From Strix aluco (lineage: Eukaryota; Chordata; Aves; Strigiformes; Strigidae): DNA of 64,000 nt. The stretch lies in contig NC_133948.1 in assembly GCF_031877795.1 (NCBI RefSeq), forward strand, positions 11,206,948 to 11,270,947. The letters are read 5' to 3'. Positions 39,901-54,600 of this stretch are shown here, piece after piece; the stretch's first letter is position 1; each line of letters starts with the position of its first letter. The translations under genes were made by a program, and so were the position numbers. A model generated the notes under the pieces. It was not told the origin of the DNA and did no database searches. It saw only the letters and a program-made list of their open reading frames with translations.

Positions 39901-42900
39901 CATTCCATCAACAGGGCCTTCTTTTCATCTTATTGCTTCACCTGCTGCTTTCATGCTGATTGTCCCATCCCTGCCCTGCACATCGATGCACCTCTGCTCT
40001 TCTCTGCCCCTGATCAATGCTCCCACTAACTGGTCAGGCCTCTATGCCTTTAGGCAATTTTTTTTTTTTAGAATTTTTATTCTTCCACCTTATGTTTAGA
40101 GGATTCTTTTGCAAATGCCTGATGCTAGGCAGGCTCAAGCCCATTGTTTGCCAAACATGGATTACATTAATCCTATCATTCATCTTTCCTCAAATTAACA
40201 GGTCCTGGTATTTTGTCAGATTAATACATCTGGTGGTAAAATATTGACTTGCTTAGCAGTTGTTCTTGAATTTCTGAAAAGAATGTTTGTGTTGCCTTTT
40301 AGAAATTAGTTGGCTTTTTTCTCTGTTATTTGAAGAAATTTTAAAGGGTGGCAATTTTAAGTAATGTATGTGGTGTGTTTTGGTTTGGGTGTGTGGTTTG
40401 TTTTTTTTTTTTTTTAATCCATACATGAGAGAGTGTTAAAAAGATGGTTTACAGACCTTCCTAACTACAGAAAGTATTTTCTGATGTTCTCAATATCCAG
40501 CCTTGTTTTTTCTTTTTCAGTGATGATGCTATGAGGAAGGCTGGTGTTGCCCATAATAAATCCAGCAAAGATATGGAGAGCCATGTGTTTATGAAGGCCA
40601 AAACAAGGGTAAGGCATCTCTGTTTGTTTCCAGAAGTTACTGGGGCATCAAAAGAAGTTCAGAACAACCCATGGAAATAGCAAACCTGATGCACTTAGTT
40701 CACTCTCTCTGCTTAGAGCACACAGTTATGCAAAATTTTTGATTTATATGTGCTTCTTTTACCCTGAGTGGAAGTGAGGTATTTTGCATCCAGTATATGC
40801 ATCAAACTGGACTTCAGTCCAAGACAGCTTTGCTGATGCTGCAGTGTTAATGCATATATGGGACCACACTTATTTCTTATCTGAAGACTTGTGTGTAGTG
40901 AATTGTGTAGAATTTCCTTTATCTACAGTGTAGCACCATTCCATATGGCCAGCTTGGTGGTCAGGAGAGACTGAGATATCAATGAAAAGGCTGTGTCAAG
41001 AGTAAGACCAAGGGAAGTGCTGTGGTCTCTCTGAAAGTCTGGTTATCATGTACAATTCTAGACTCTACCAAAATGTAAACTTCTTTCCTGGAGCTATGTT
41101 ATGAGAAATTGGTTACTTTGTAACTGTCTCCAAACAAGCCATGTTTGGGATAGAACTTGCCTGGTGAAAATTTTAGAATGATGTCACAAATTTGTGCCTG
41201 CTGATGGCATCCTCACTGGTGAGTTGGGAGTTTCATCGGCAGGAAGGGTATCTCAGACCTGTGCAGTTTCTCTTGCACATTATGAAGCACACCAGTAAAA
41301 TGCTGCGAAGAGTATTTGCCTTTTCACTTCTGACACTTCTATCAATTGTTAGTCTTTAAAGTTGTTAACTTATTTGTATTTGTAATACTAACTTAGCTTA
41401 AAAAATGTTCTTGTAGTATGAATGTGACAAAGTTCAAGGACTAAAGTCAGTGTACTAAGTAAGCAGGTTCAATCCTGAAGAAAAAGGAATTTGAGTGGAT
41501 AAGAAGGGGAAAATGGATGTATTGGTTTATAATTATGTTCACATATTGTGACCATACTAGTGTGACTGTCACGGAGGTTCTTTCCAGTGAATTTTATGGT
41601 TTCTTGGCCTTCTTATACCATCAACCACAATGACCTATTAGTAAAAATATTCTCACTTAGGTAATGAACAGACTGTTCCCAGGAAGTGAACTGGTCTGAA
41701 AAGCCCACAGACATTGTAAAGTAAAATCTGTTATGCTGAGGAAGAATACTGAAGAACCATAAAGCCATGGTTGCAATGTTTTTGTTTCCTATGCTAAAAT
41801 GTTCATTTTTCAACTTTAGGAGGAATATCTTTCTCTTGTGGCCAGACTTATTATCCATTTTCGAGATATTCGTAAGTAATTGTTTGGATTTATTTTTTTT
41901 TCTCATAATGGGATTGGTCATCCCATCCTCCCACAAAAAAGGAAATTTTAGGATTTGTATGTGTGGTTCTGCACGTAACTCTTCACAAGTTGCCTTAAAA
42001 ATTTTCCTGTAATATATATGCTTAATTTCTAAATATTGTTTCTTTTACACATCCATTTGTAATTGAAAAGTGCTTGAGAAATTATTTAAACTTACTACTT
42101 TTTTTCACCTGCCTAGTTTTTTTGCTGTATTTTTGCTTTCTTTCTGTTGTTTATGTAGCGTTCTGGTTACCAAATTGGCTTAGGTTAATGTATTTTGTTA
42201 GAACTACTCTAGACAGTGACTTTTTTTTTCTATTTTTTAAATTATTATGTGAATATATTTCTTGTAGAGATTATATCTGAAGGGCCAAATTTATGTGTGA
42301 TAAGATTAACAAAGGCAATTAATTTTGTTCTTCCTTTGCAGACAATAAGAAATCTCAAGCCTCAGTCAGTGGTAAGAGCTCCTTTTTTTTTTTTTTCCTT
42401 TGTTTTTGTTGTGTCTGTGCCCTGTTGTCCGTCTGTCCCTGTGTGTGTGTGTCCCCAGTTTCTAGGTAGAACAGCTTAGAAATCAGGGTTGTGGTTTACT
42501 AAGAATAAGAAGGTTGTGGGTTCCCTAGCTGGAATGTTAAATGCTGCTGAAGGAAAAGATAGGTAGTGTGATAGCCTTGGAGTTGTTCAGTGATGAAGGT
42601 GATGGGGTTGGACAGTGTTTTGGGTGTAACACAGGAGACTTGTTTGTTTCTCTGTTTGTACTTTGGTTAGCTCAACATTAAAATTCTTGAAAGAACAAGA
42701 GTGATTGAAAATAATCTGCTGAGCAGTCCGAGTTTTTCCCTGTTACAAGCTTTGGGTTCCTCAGGGTGTTTGTGGGGCATACACGCTCTGCCATTTGACT
42801 GAGGTTAGATCTGATCATGTCTTCTGTCTCTGTGCTAATTCTTACAGCAGCATATGTTAGGAACATAGTATGATCCTCTATTTTTATCCCTCTGTAGGCT

Positions 42901-45616
42901 AAATATGCAATTCTGCGATTGATTAACATCCAGCCTAGACAGTTGGAAATTATAAGTATTCTTAAGAAAAAGGCGGTGTTATGTTCTGTACCCGAGTAAT
43001 ATTGCTTTTGCACCCCATGTTGTGCGCTCTTGAATTGCTATTCCTTCTTTGACTTCACTTTTCTGTGTGCCCAGGATTCAGATTATGACAATTGTCTTGA
43101 AATGAAAGGCACTGAATTTATCCGTTGCATAATAAATGTGATGTTATGGGGGGAACTGTATAGCAAAGTTATTTCCTCTGCTGCTTCTCTGTGTTGATGT
43201 TGGGAGGCAGAGACTAATAGGATCCACAGTGAGACTCTTGGTTTTTGAGGTAACAAGCTGGGTGGGTATCCTCATGGAGTTTTGTGGGCAGCTTGTTTTG
43301 ACTTGCATATAAATTCAGAGGTGGCTAATAAGTTCCTTTTCTCTAATGTATTTAGAATCTATTTGGAACTTTGCAAACCTGAAGCACCTTAAATAATCTC
43401 CACTCTATTTACAGAGAGTCAGAGACGTGCCAGAAGCCTCTTGCCTCACAGGCAGAGCAGTGAATGTTAGATTCTCAGAGTACTGGATGTAGTCATGGTC
43501 TGAATCCGACAGATCAGAGAGTGGAGGATGGAGAACAGAGGATTTTCAGGAGGCAATTGCATGGCTATCTGCATATTGGTAACTATTTTCTTTGTAGATC
43601 CGATGAATGCCCTGCAGAATCTAACTGGGGGTCCCCCAGCAGGGGCACCTGGAATGGGCATGGCTTCCCGAGCTCAAGGAGCACCGATGAGTGGCATGAG
43701 TGGCCTTGGCCCAATGGGACAACAGATGAGTCTCCCAGGGCAGCAGCAGCCTCCTGGAACCTCGGGAATGGCCCCTCATGGTATGCCTGGTGTCTCTACA
43801 GCTACTCAGCAGAGTAAGTGTTCACTTTGCTTCAACCACTGAAATTGCTGGATCAGCTTTTCAGTACATAACACTTTTCCACAAGAAAAGGGTGCTGAAG
43901 AGGTTTCATATTTCTGGCTAAATCAGCCAAGTGAACTGCAGGAAGAATTGATTTCAAATTCTGCTACCTAATGGGATAAATGTCTTCCTTAGGGTAGTGA
44001 GGAACAGTGTTGTATAAGCAAATGCTTCTTTCATCCTATAAGATGACAACTTCCGAACTTTTTGTAGAGCTCACCTAAGGTTTTCTGCAGGTATGGTGCT
44101 TCCTGCTGATCACCTCTGTGCATATTTATTCCTGCACATTTTTGCATTCTTTGCCTAGGTTGCTGACTCAACCTAGGCAGTGAGAAATAGAGCCTGGTAG
44201 TAGGAAGTGTCATTAATTCTTCTGTAAATGTGCCTAATCCATTTGAGGAAGCAAAAGTATATACTGCTAACGAAGAACATTGATGTACTTTAGGGATTAT
44301 CTTCAATTATTATGAGTTATACTGGGTAACTGTCTCTTGCACTGTTTGGGTCTCATGTTTTAAGTACAGTCCACCTTCTTTTTAGCCCAACTTCAGCTTC
44401 AGCAGATAGCTCAGCAGCAACAGCAGCAGCAGCAACAATTCCAGCAGCAGCAGGTGGCTTTGCAGCAGCAGCAATTCCAGGCCCAACAGTCAGCCATGCA
44501 ACAGCAGTTTCAGGTCCAGCAGCAGCAGGCAGCAGCAGCTGCGGCAGCCCAACAGCAGCAGCAGCAACAACAGCAGTTGCAAGCCGTCCAGCAGCAGCAA
44601 CAGCACATGCTGAAACTGCAGATGCAGCAGCAACAAAACCAACAGCAGGTGATGACAATGGCAGTTGAGGTGATCTGTGTTCGGTTACTTGTCAAGTGAT
44701 GCTTGGCTTGCATGGAAGTACTGAATATCAGCTTTGTGTGTCGTTAAGGCGTTTCCACTTTAGGTTGGCAAGTTAATTGGCAACAATATATTATATCCCA
44801 TAGTAAAAGCTTAACAGTCATTTGGTTGTTTTCTTCTGTCATAGCAATAGAGAATTAAAACCTTTGTCTCTTTATCTTTATAAACATCAGGATAGTCTTT
44901 CATTCTGACAAGAACAGGGGTGTGGGAAAGAACTAAAAGCACTTGTATTACTCTAGAAATAGTGGCTGTTTTGTCATTGTGTGAATTACACATTGCCACT
45001 TTAAAAGATGTGTGCCAAGCACATCGTATATATGTATTATCCTTAGGCACAAAAGCAGAAGAGGAAACTTCAGCTGTTGTACTCTTATTCAGTTTCTGGT
45101 AAATGGTGGTGCTGATGCAGACTGGTTACATTTGAAGAAGTGCTTTTGAACTCACTTGTACAGGAGAAGCTGATGGACTTCAGCTTTGCTTTTGAAAACT
45201 GTTTTAGTAGCAAGACAAGCTTGTAATATTGAAGCCACAGGCCACACACTATGTAGAGTTGAGATACATGAAGAGTGAGTGTATAAAAAGGTTGGGCTTT
45301 CCCTTTGGACTTAAAACCTCAGCCTGGGTATTAGGATTCTGTTTGCTCTTGGTTTATGCTATAAAAATAAGGCTGCTATTGCATTGCTGGAAGCTTTAGC
45401 ATCCTGGGTTTTCCTGCTTTTTAGATGCAGCAGCAACAGCAGCAGCAGCAACTACAGCGAATTGCCCAAATGCAGCAGCTGCAGGCAGCACAGGCTATGC
45501 AGGCACAACAGCAGCAGCAACAGCAGCAGCAGCAACAGCAACAAATACCACAACAACAGATACAGCAGCAGCCACCTCAACAAGTAATGCAACAGCAGAT
45601 GCAACAGATGCAGCAA

Positions 45617-45654
<38 letters not shown>

Positions 45655-48600
45655 ACAGGTTGCTCAGGCACAACAGTCTCAGCTTCCACCACAATCCCAG
45701 CCTCAACCCCAGCCCATGGTATCTCAGCCACAGGCAATCTCAGGACAAATTCCTAGTCAGGTTATGCCTGTTACTCTTACGCCACAGCAATTAAAAGCAA
45801 TGCAGGTAAGGGCTAGTGACCAGCTGATTGTTGGTTCATTATAATCTTCTAGAGAAATAAAAAAAAATTCTTTGACTTTTGTTAATAATGAAGTAGGAGA
45901 AAACTCAGCTTATTAAGAGATCTGTAGTTAGCATGTTATAAGTATGGAGAGTTTAAAAGTTTGTCTGGGCCTTTCAGTAAAGAACAGTTTTGTGTCTTAA
46001 CAGTAGGACTTCTGGAAATCTGTGTAAATCATTTATGCGGCTAATATTTAAAAATAATTTTTTGTCTTACTCTTGAATGGACAAGTGAAAAAAGAAACAG
46101 AAAAAGAAACAAGCTCTGGTTAAAGAAAAATTACTTCCATGATATTTGCTGTTCTAGAACATGAGCAAGTGCTTTGAAGTGCCTGCTGCATGTGACTGGA
46201 GCCAGTGTTGGCTCTCTAGCGTGCTGGCTTTGCTTCTGCTGCCATGTTTAGAGGTTTTGGTCAAAGTTTAAGACACTGGTAGTTCCTGCCTTGAAAAGAA
46301 TGTGGAAAAGACAATAGTTTTACTCTGTTGAACCTCTTGCTGGGTCATCCTCTTAATGGTGCAGCTTTTTGAACTGGTGCAGCACAGTAATTTTTTTCTG
46401 GGCTCCGTATATGCTGTTGAGCAAAAGCTCAGGTGTAATCCCAAGACTTGCTTTTCTTTGGGCCTTGCTGGGGTTGAGTGGAGTGTCATCCACACTTGAG
46501 AAATTATTGACATGACACTTGAGAAATTGTTGACCCCACATGAACGAGTTGACTTTGCGCTCCTACCAGCTCAGCTAGGAGTAGTTAGGTGTCATGCACA
46601 TCACACTGATGGTTGTAGTGATGTATAAACATTTGAAATGCTGGTCATTGGTAGCTGCATAATACAGTGTGCTTGAGGGAAATCGACACAGATGTGGTTA
46701 ACTGTGTTTGCCAGAAAGTTGAAGTATCTAGTAATGTCATAGGAAGACCTGATTGTACAGGGAAGAGTTGCAAGAAGAAATCAAATCTTGGGTGCACAGT
46801 CTCTGAGAAGACTGTTCTAAATGTTAGAAACATGGGAACTTCTTTTCATAAAGAAAACTCAAAACCTCTAGGAAGAAGTATGTATGTGAGGCTGATCTTG
46901 TCTCCACACCCCTTTTTATGAGTATAATAAATATAGTTGAAACAGAAGTGTCATACCCTAATCAGGTAGGTATATTTACTCAGTTCTTTCTTTTCATACT
47001 CAAGGTAAGAGCTCAGCTGGTCCAGCAGCAGCAGGCAGCGGCAGCAGTGCAAGCAGCTCAGGCCCAAGCTGCTCAGATGGGAGCTTCAGGGCAGGTAAGG
47101 GCCCAGGAGCCAGTATCACTAGTTATAGGCCTGTAGCAAGTGCATGCTAGAGATGAGCATGGAGATGGGTTTCTGGTTGGCTTTCTGATGAGGGGTCTGA
47201 CATCGGTCATCCCTGACAAAGGGGATATGGGCTTTTATGCTGTTTCTCCTTTGCGTGGAGTCAGAGGCAGGATTTCGTTGACAACCTCTCTGTGCATGCT
47301 CTCTGTCCTGAGTAGGTAAGATTGTTGCCTGTACTGACACAGGAATGCACATCAATAAGACGACCTACTGTGGTCACGTTACAAGTCTGACTGTTGGTAC
47401 CTGGAGTGTATCACCTCTTTTTTTTGTTAAACTTTCTTAGGTGACTGCTTTGTGGTGTAAACTGATTTCTGTACTGTGAATCTTTGCCTGCTATCTTTAC
47501 TCACATGTGATTTACCTTCCATCTCCATGTATCAACTATAAAAAAAATAGTATAGACAATGAAATCTCTCTGCACTCCCCTCTCATTCCTTTCATCTTTC
47601 ATTCTTTTTCTGAGTGAAATGGGCGGTAGATATAGATTGCTCTTGTTCTGGATGTGAATTGTGAAGAAAAAATGGCATGTGTCACAAGTGCAGAGTTACA
47701 TTTAAAAAAAAAAAAAGTGCTGGGTGAAAGCTTATTGTCTAACACAGTTTTCTTATCCTGCAATACACTTGTAGCCCCAGTGATTGTTCCTTGATGTGTG
47801 TCTGGTATGAAGGAGACATGGGGAAAAAAAATTGGGAATGGCTTGAGCTGAACCTCTCATCCCATTTTCCACAAGAATATGAAATAGTCTTTCGTGGCTT
47901 ACCTCTGTAGTGTTTCATATTGAGGCATTTTACAGACATGGGTAAGTACAATTATCACCACTTTGTAGATGGAGAGACTGAGGCAGACAGATGAAATGGG
48001 GTTGACTAGGATTAATGGCAGAGCTCTTTTCGTATACCCAGACGTTCCATGTCTGCATGCACCATTTTCCCTTCAGTGCACAAGTAGTACTATAGATTCA
48101 GTAAGACATTTGGAAGCTTTTTACGTGGACTGTGATAACAATTGGTTCCTCAACATAACATGTCCCAGACTTGTATCAGGAATAGTCTCTTGTACCATCA
48201 TAACTTTCGTGTGGCCTACATCCTTGTTGGTGGCTAAGTTCTGTTTCTGTATTGGTCCTTTTGCTTGTGTCAACATAACACAGGATGTAAAAGCTGAGCA
48301 GTGGTAAGTACAGTTGATACAGTACTGGCAGCAATGCAGAATTCTCTTTCTACAGTTGAACTGTCAATTAAACCTTTGGTTTGTTTCTTAAATAATTTCC
48401 AGGTGGGAGCTGCAGGGACTCTAGGCTGACTGGAAGGAGACTCTGACTTTTTTTCTTTTTACTAACTTAATGGTGCTCTTTTCAACTCCTAACCAGATGG
48501 ATTGTGCATATGTAGACTTAACTTAATTCTTGCCCTATTTAGTGAATTCATATGCCAGTGGCTTAACAGCACAGTGCATTTGAAAAGTTTCAAATGATAA

Positions 48601-51600
48601 GGTGGTTGACAGCGGGTTTTGTATTGCAGCTTTATTCAGATGTGTAGTAAATTCAGGGACTGCTCATTATCTATCACAGATGGAGTTTAGAAATTCCCAT
48701 ACAGGCTTTACTCCATTTATGTTCATGCTATTGCAATATGAGTCTACTAAAATTCACTTAACTCTGTGAAGTCCAATAATTAAATGGGTTTCTTGCACTT
48801 GTGTATATATTTTCTGTACATAATACTTAGTTTTAAGATTGTGGCTGTGTACAATATTACAACGCAGCTTCAGTGTTGAGAGTGTATATGGATTTTTTTT
48901 ATTTTTAAGAAGTTTGTTTTAAGAGTAGATTTTGCTTCGTATTTAGTACGTTTTTCACTAGCACCAGCATTTTTAATAAATCTGCCTTGACTTCTTAATT
49001 TGGTTCAGGAAAGCTTTTGTTGTAAACAAACCCTGTCCTAATCTCTGCTTGTTACATTTAAACTTAATCTCTAGGGGCTTTCGAGCTGGGAATTTTGGTT
49101 GATGTGGCTGTGTTTTTCCTTTTCCGTAAAGTTTCTGTTCATCCTTTCTACATAAGAGTAAAAGCAATCCCAGGTTTAAACATGGATCCATGTGAGTTTT
49201 GAAGTTGTCTGAAGTTGTAAAGACACCATGCAGGTCAGTGTTACCTTGCTTGGGTGTCTAGTCCTCATTGAGTATGTAACTCACAGGTGAAGCTGGTAAA
49301 TAATCAAAGTAGTATCCTAGTGACCAGAGTGCTACACAAGTGCTTGTAACACCAAGAGAAGATCTGTAATCAGCTGGAGTTGTGTTAATAATCACTGTTC
49401 TGGTTCAACTCCTTCAGGTGCTCAGAATGCAGATTGGTTGTTGCTCTTTGAAAATCAGAGCTGCCTTTAGTGGAGTGACAGTAGTACAAGTACTTACACT
49501 CACCAGAAGCTGTATATTTACGGAATTCTGAATCTTTGGATTTTAGATGAAAGAAAATTACAGGTTCAGGATTCATATTGTTATATTCCACTTCATTTTT
49601 ATCAAGTAAAGGGGTTTTGTATCTTACAGTGAAGGGAGACTGTCTTCCTCTGCTTGATCTCTGTTTTTGTGGGGTAAAATTCTCAATTCTGTAAATTGAG
49701 ATAAATCGGTTTCACTTGTGGAGGAGGATTTGCCTTCAGTTTAAATCTTTTTCAAAAGTACTTGAACACTTCTGGTTGTCTTCTGTTTTTAGACTGACAA
49801 GAACAACTCCTTTGTGGATATACTGCTTTGCATAAAACAGATGCAATCTTTGGAACCCCCTTTCCCAACTGCTTTGTCAAAGGGTGACAAGTTTCATAAA
49901 TGTGAATCAGCTGGAGAATGGGAAAAATAGATTACTTTGAGAGTGGAATTGGTGTCATTTTATATATACACACTTCCTTTTCAAAACACATATTTCAAAA
50001 AACAGAAAATCAAACCCAAAATTGTGTGCATACATGTTTGACCAACCACAATACAACAAACAGCTGAAAGCCTTTGAATCGGAGTTTGTCATGCTGGTGT
50101 TCAGTAGTTTGCCAGACACTTAAACTGTGAATGTGCTTCTAATTTCCTTGACCTCTGAGGAAGTAATCTAAATCTTCACACTTTGGTGGTGTGGCATAAG
50201 AAACAGGACTAAGATGGGACATGTGGGTCACCATAACATCCCTGGGATTTCACACGCTCCAGAGATCCATGTGAATTCACGAGGGTCTAAGATGGGGTGA
50301 TTGTGCCTGGAAGGATATGTTTTGTTTTTTTCCTAGCAATTTCCTTTTTCTTTTTTGGTTTTTTTTTTGTTTGTTTGTTTTTTTGTTAGGGTTGTGTTGC
50401 TTCACCAGCTCTCATGTTGATACTGTAGCTCTTCACTGCACTTTGTAGCATCCACCTGTGCTTTGTGCCAGTGCTGGGTTGTTGTGTTTGCTTGTGGTGG
50501 CTGTTGCATGCTGTGTGTGTACATGTGCATGTGTGTGTGATGTCTGAAGCACTCTCATTTGTTTCCCTTTTGAAATCCTGTCTCTGACCATCCTTCTTTG
50601 CCTGGATGGAAAGGGACTGCATTGCTCTGATGTTGTGAACTAACAGCTGTGCTGAATTTGACACTATTTCCTTTATCAGTTATTGCTTTCCTTTTTCAGT
50701 CTTGCTATGTTGTATTTAATTTTATTTATTTTTAACAATTGTAAGCACATGCATTCTCTGACTCTCTAGAGACATGTTGCTGGCTGCTTCAGTCCATTTA
50801 CATAGAACACAAGAATGCCCCAAGTCACTTACTGAAAGGAGACTTCATTAACTCTTAGGTTAGTTAGGACCTGTGTAGGTTCCTTGGTAATAGGGATGCT
50901 GGAAGAAAAAGTAGCCCAGAGAACTTTACTGTAGATCTTTGAAGTACCAAACAGAAGTTCTTTTACTGATAAGTGAGTCTGCCAAAGTTACCCAAATACT
51001 ACCTCAAAAATATGCTGTATTTGCTGTAAATTCTCAGCGTATATGGTGTAATATCAAATATTAAGTAACAGAGGGCTATACAGATGTATCTGATTAAATC
51101 TGTCTGAAAGGCATTTCTAGACACTGCAGAGTAGCATAGTCCTAAGACTATTTTAAAATACAAATTCTAATGCTAACCTTCTTCATTGGTGCTACATGTT
51201 TGTACTTTAGGGTATGCTCAGTCTATACATGGAGAATCAAATAGTGCATGAATAAGCTTGAGGCAGATTGTGGACTCAGAATATTTCAGCACAGCTTAGT
51301 AATAGAGGAATGGGTATTTGTCAAAATGATGGAAATTACAAGGATATATTTGATTTATTCTGTGGGTTATAAAAGGAAGGAAATGGCTTTTTCAAACCGA
51401 GAAATCTGTTTTGTTGTCTTTGGCATTGTTATACTGTCATAGGTTAGGTTGGTCTGAAATTTTGCTCACTGTAGAGCATTCCTACTGACAGTTGCTGCTG
51501 AACTGTCTGCCAAATTCTTTTATAATAAAGGGTGGCATATGCAAATACTGCTAAATCCTTTGAGTCCACAGTGGGGGAAAGCACATCAGAAGCCTGTGAC

Positions 51601-54600
51601 ATTATATGGCTTCTTACATGGAGCATTGTTGACAACAATCTTAGAATACTTGTTTCCAAGAATTCTAGAAATTCAAGATGTCAGGCAAAATTTAGGAAAA
51701 GCCCTTCATGCAAATGCAAAGCATAGTCGACCTTGACCCATGAATCTGAATCTACATATCATCTCTGTCAAGATACCTAGAATTCAATAGATGCTTTCTA
51801 AAAATGAACAGAAAGGGCATAAAAAGGAGTTTGATTTATAAGCTAGCATGTTAGGTTAACCTTTAGAGAAAAGCTCACTAACCTTCCCTTCATGCTCCCC
51901 CTCCCCCTAATTCCTGGAGGTTGCATGTGCTTCTCATCCTGCCAGTGCACTGCATTTCTTGTTTTGCGATTACTTTTGTCTGTTGTCCCTCTGTCCTCAA
52001 AGATGATCACCGCACCTATGGCCCGAGGTGGGATGCAAATAAGACCACGGTTCCCGCCTACCACCGCTGTGTCTGCTACGCCGCCAAGCTCCATTCCTTT
52101 GGGCGGACAGCAAATGCCACAGGTATTTACTGAGTCAAAGCACATTGTGTCAGGAATTGTGCAAAGCATTCAATACGTGATTGTATAGCACTTGATTTCA
52201 AGCAAGGGGAAGTTCACTTTTTCATCAAACAACTTGCTGGTGTAACTCAGGGTATTGGACTGTTTAGGTTTTTTATGGATCCTTTTTAATTTTAAATAAA
52301 ACGTTTTCTGAGAGCTTGGGATATCAAATAAAGCATTTTTAAAGTGACATAGATCTTTATTTTGACATTTAAAATGTTTCCGTGTTCATAATTGATTCAA
52401 GTCTCAAATTAGAACTTTGTGGTTTCTGTTTAGTCTCTGTCCATACTCCAGGAGTGTGCATTTATGAGAGTGTTGCAAGTCAGTGCTGCAGTGTACTGCC
52501 TGAGTTGTGTCTGGGACCTCACTTATGTGTTCATGCTCTGTACAGGTGCTTCTTTCATTAATAGTAAACTTGGCTCACTTCAGTTTGAGTACCTTGGCAT
52601 GATATAAGGGACCAAGAAAAAAAGGAACTGTGCTTTTCTTTCACAGTTGTGTAGGACGAACTGCCAGAGGGATTCCACTTGCGCCTGCATCAGAGAAGAA
52701 CCTGTGTAGGGAGGCTGGCAGCACCTATCCAGCTGTTGCTGGAAGATACGTGAGGTCAGAGTACTGCATCTGCCTGGTGCAGGTTCAGATCTGCTAAAGA
52801 CCTCACAAACATGTTTTGCAAGCAAAGTGTGTCATTTTGCGGGAGCAGGAATGGGGAGAACTGGAATGAAATAGTATTGAGCTTTTACCACTAAGTCATA
52901 AAACAAGGGACTGCTCTGCTCTGCAGAAGTTTGCTGAGCCCTGTGTGATTGGTGTTGGTTTAAATACATACCGTATTATAATGGTGGAATAGCATTCAAT
53001 TGGAATTTTCTGTCTGTTATTCATGAACCACGTCTTGTTCTTCTCAATGCTAATTTTCAAATTTAATACCAGGTGCAGTTTTAGTTTTTAATACTGCTGC
53101 ATTTTGTTCATAGGTTTAATGAAAATTTCTTCACTCTTTGCATTTTTGTTTCCTTTGCAAGCTTGTCGTGGGGCTGTGGAATGTCTGAAACTGCTTCCTA
53201 GTGCTGCTGCATCAAGTTTAATAGGCACAGCCTTTTCTTCTCAGGAATTTGCTATGGCAGATACAATGACCAGAAAGATTCTGCAGACCTAGGCAAACAC
53301 ATCTGTTGCTGTTTCTGATTTAAGATGGATGGTCATTTCAATCCAGGTCATTGCTTATATGTTAACTGAAATAAAACCCAGGCATAGCTGTTGAGTCAAA
53401 GGAGAATTTACGTTGAGCTTTATTCACTGTAGCAGTTTATATATACTGAGACCATCATTTGCCATATGAAGTATTTACAATGTTTGGTTTGACAATGAGG
53501 CCTTCCGATAGATAGTTAAGTATTAGATTGGTTTATATTTAATATTTGAGTCATAACAAAAGACCTTTAGTTTAAGCATTCAGTGCCATAGGCTGGTCAT
53601 GTCTGTGGTTATTGAAAAGCTTTTGATTTCTGACACCAAGTGAATTGGTCATCAAGGAGTGCTCTTGGTAGCATGCCAAAGACTGTGAAAATGATGTAAA
53701 AGACTGAACAACTAGAGGAGGCAGAAGAATAAAGGAAATTTCTTTATGAATGGTGATTGGAGTGAAAATGGCTCCTAAGCAGGTGGTAGGATGAGTGAGT
53801 GACTCATGGTTTAATGGTGGTTGGAAGCATGTTTTTAAAGCCAGTTTAACATGCCATATACTTGGCAGCTCTCAATGAGCATGAACCTCGAGTGCTGTCT
53901 GCCAAAACATTTTGTTCAGGTTCTAGGTAGATTAGAAACTAGAAGTGTTGTCATTTAGGCCTCTTAATTTTGTAAAATGCTTAAATAGTTCTGTCTGTTG
54001 GATATGTTATAACTTCCTTGTCATCAAAGCCCTTGCATCGGTTCACAATAGGAGCAAAGGGCTGTAGCATATATCTGGTTATTAATTACTCATTTAAGAG
54101 TCTGCCATCTCCTTGACTACAGTATCAAATGTCTTTTACACTTGGTGATAGGTAGGTTCAGAGTGTCTTTTCTCTTTAGAAAAGAATCTTGGTATTGCAA
54201 TGAAGAATCTCTTTCAACAGAAGGACCAGATGTGATATCAGTACTGTGTGGCTGTTTATTTTTACCCCATATGGCAAAAATGTCAGCCTGTCCTTTCTAT
54301 CACAGGGCTCAGTTGATTCTGCAGTGGGTTTTTTTGCTTGGTTAGCCTTTTTTTGCTGTTACGGTCCTTTCAATCAAAAGAATGTATTTACTGATATGGC
54401 ATAGCATTCCACTCTCCCGGTCTTTTGAATTGCCAGAGAATTAGAACTGACTTTTTTTTTTTCTTAGCTGAAGTTAGTTTGTGCCTGAATAGTTTCCAAG
54501 CATAAATTACAACCCATGTTAGTGTCACTTTTTGAACAGCTGAAAGAAGTTTCATATACCATATTTAGATTGGCTGAAGAAACCTGCTGATCCTGAGATT

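Larger units (their letters stand above)
33934..40520 (+). other. MED15 intron 1
   Basis: 6587 bp. It starts in the CpG island and contains a CRE-like site (34436), a CR1 3' end (35591-35668) and a 19-bp tandem duplication (37283-37320). No coding exon recognised on either strand. Confidence 0.92.
40609..43597 (+). other. MED15 introns 2, 3 and 4
   Basis: 1211, 470 and 1226 bp around exons 3 and 4. Only T runs and a short TG run (42445-42452) are seen. Confidence 0.85.
43814..47004 (+). other. MED15 introns 5, 6 and 7
   Basis: 572, 776 and 1199 bp around the glutamine-rich exons 6 and 7. Intron 7 contains a 23-bp tandem duplication (46492-46537). Nothing else recognised. Confidence 0.85.

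Noticed and set aside
45452-45737. Minus-strand poly-Leu and poly-Ala open frames
   Set aside because: These are the reverse complement of the MED15 CAG/CAA repeat exon and have no independent support.
53104-53292. Possible extra MED15 exon in intron 9 after a TTTGCAAG acceptor-like tract
   Set aside because: No donor follows before the stop, the sequence matches nothing in MED15, and exons 9 and 10 already join in frame as in human.
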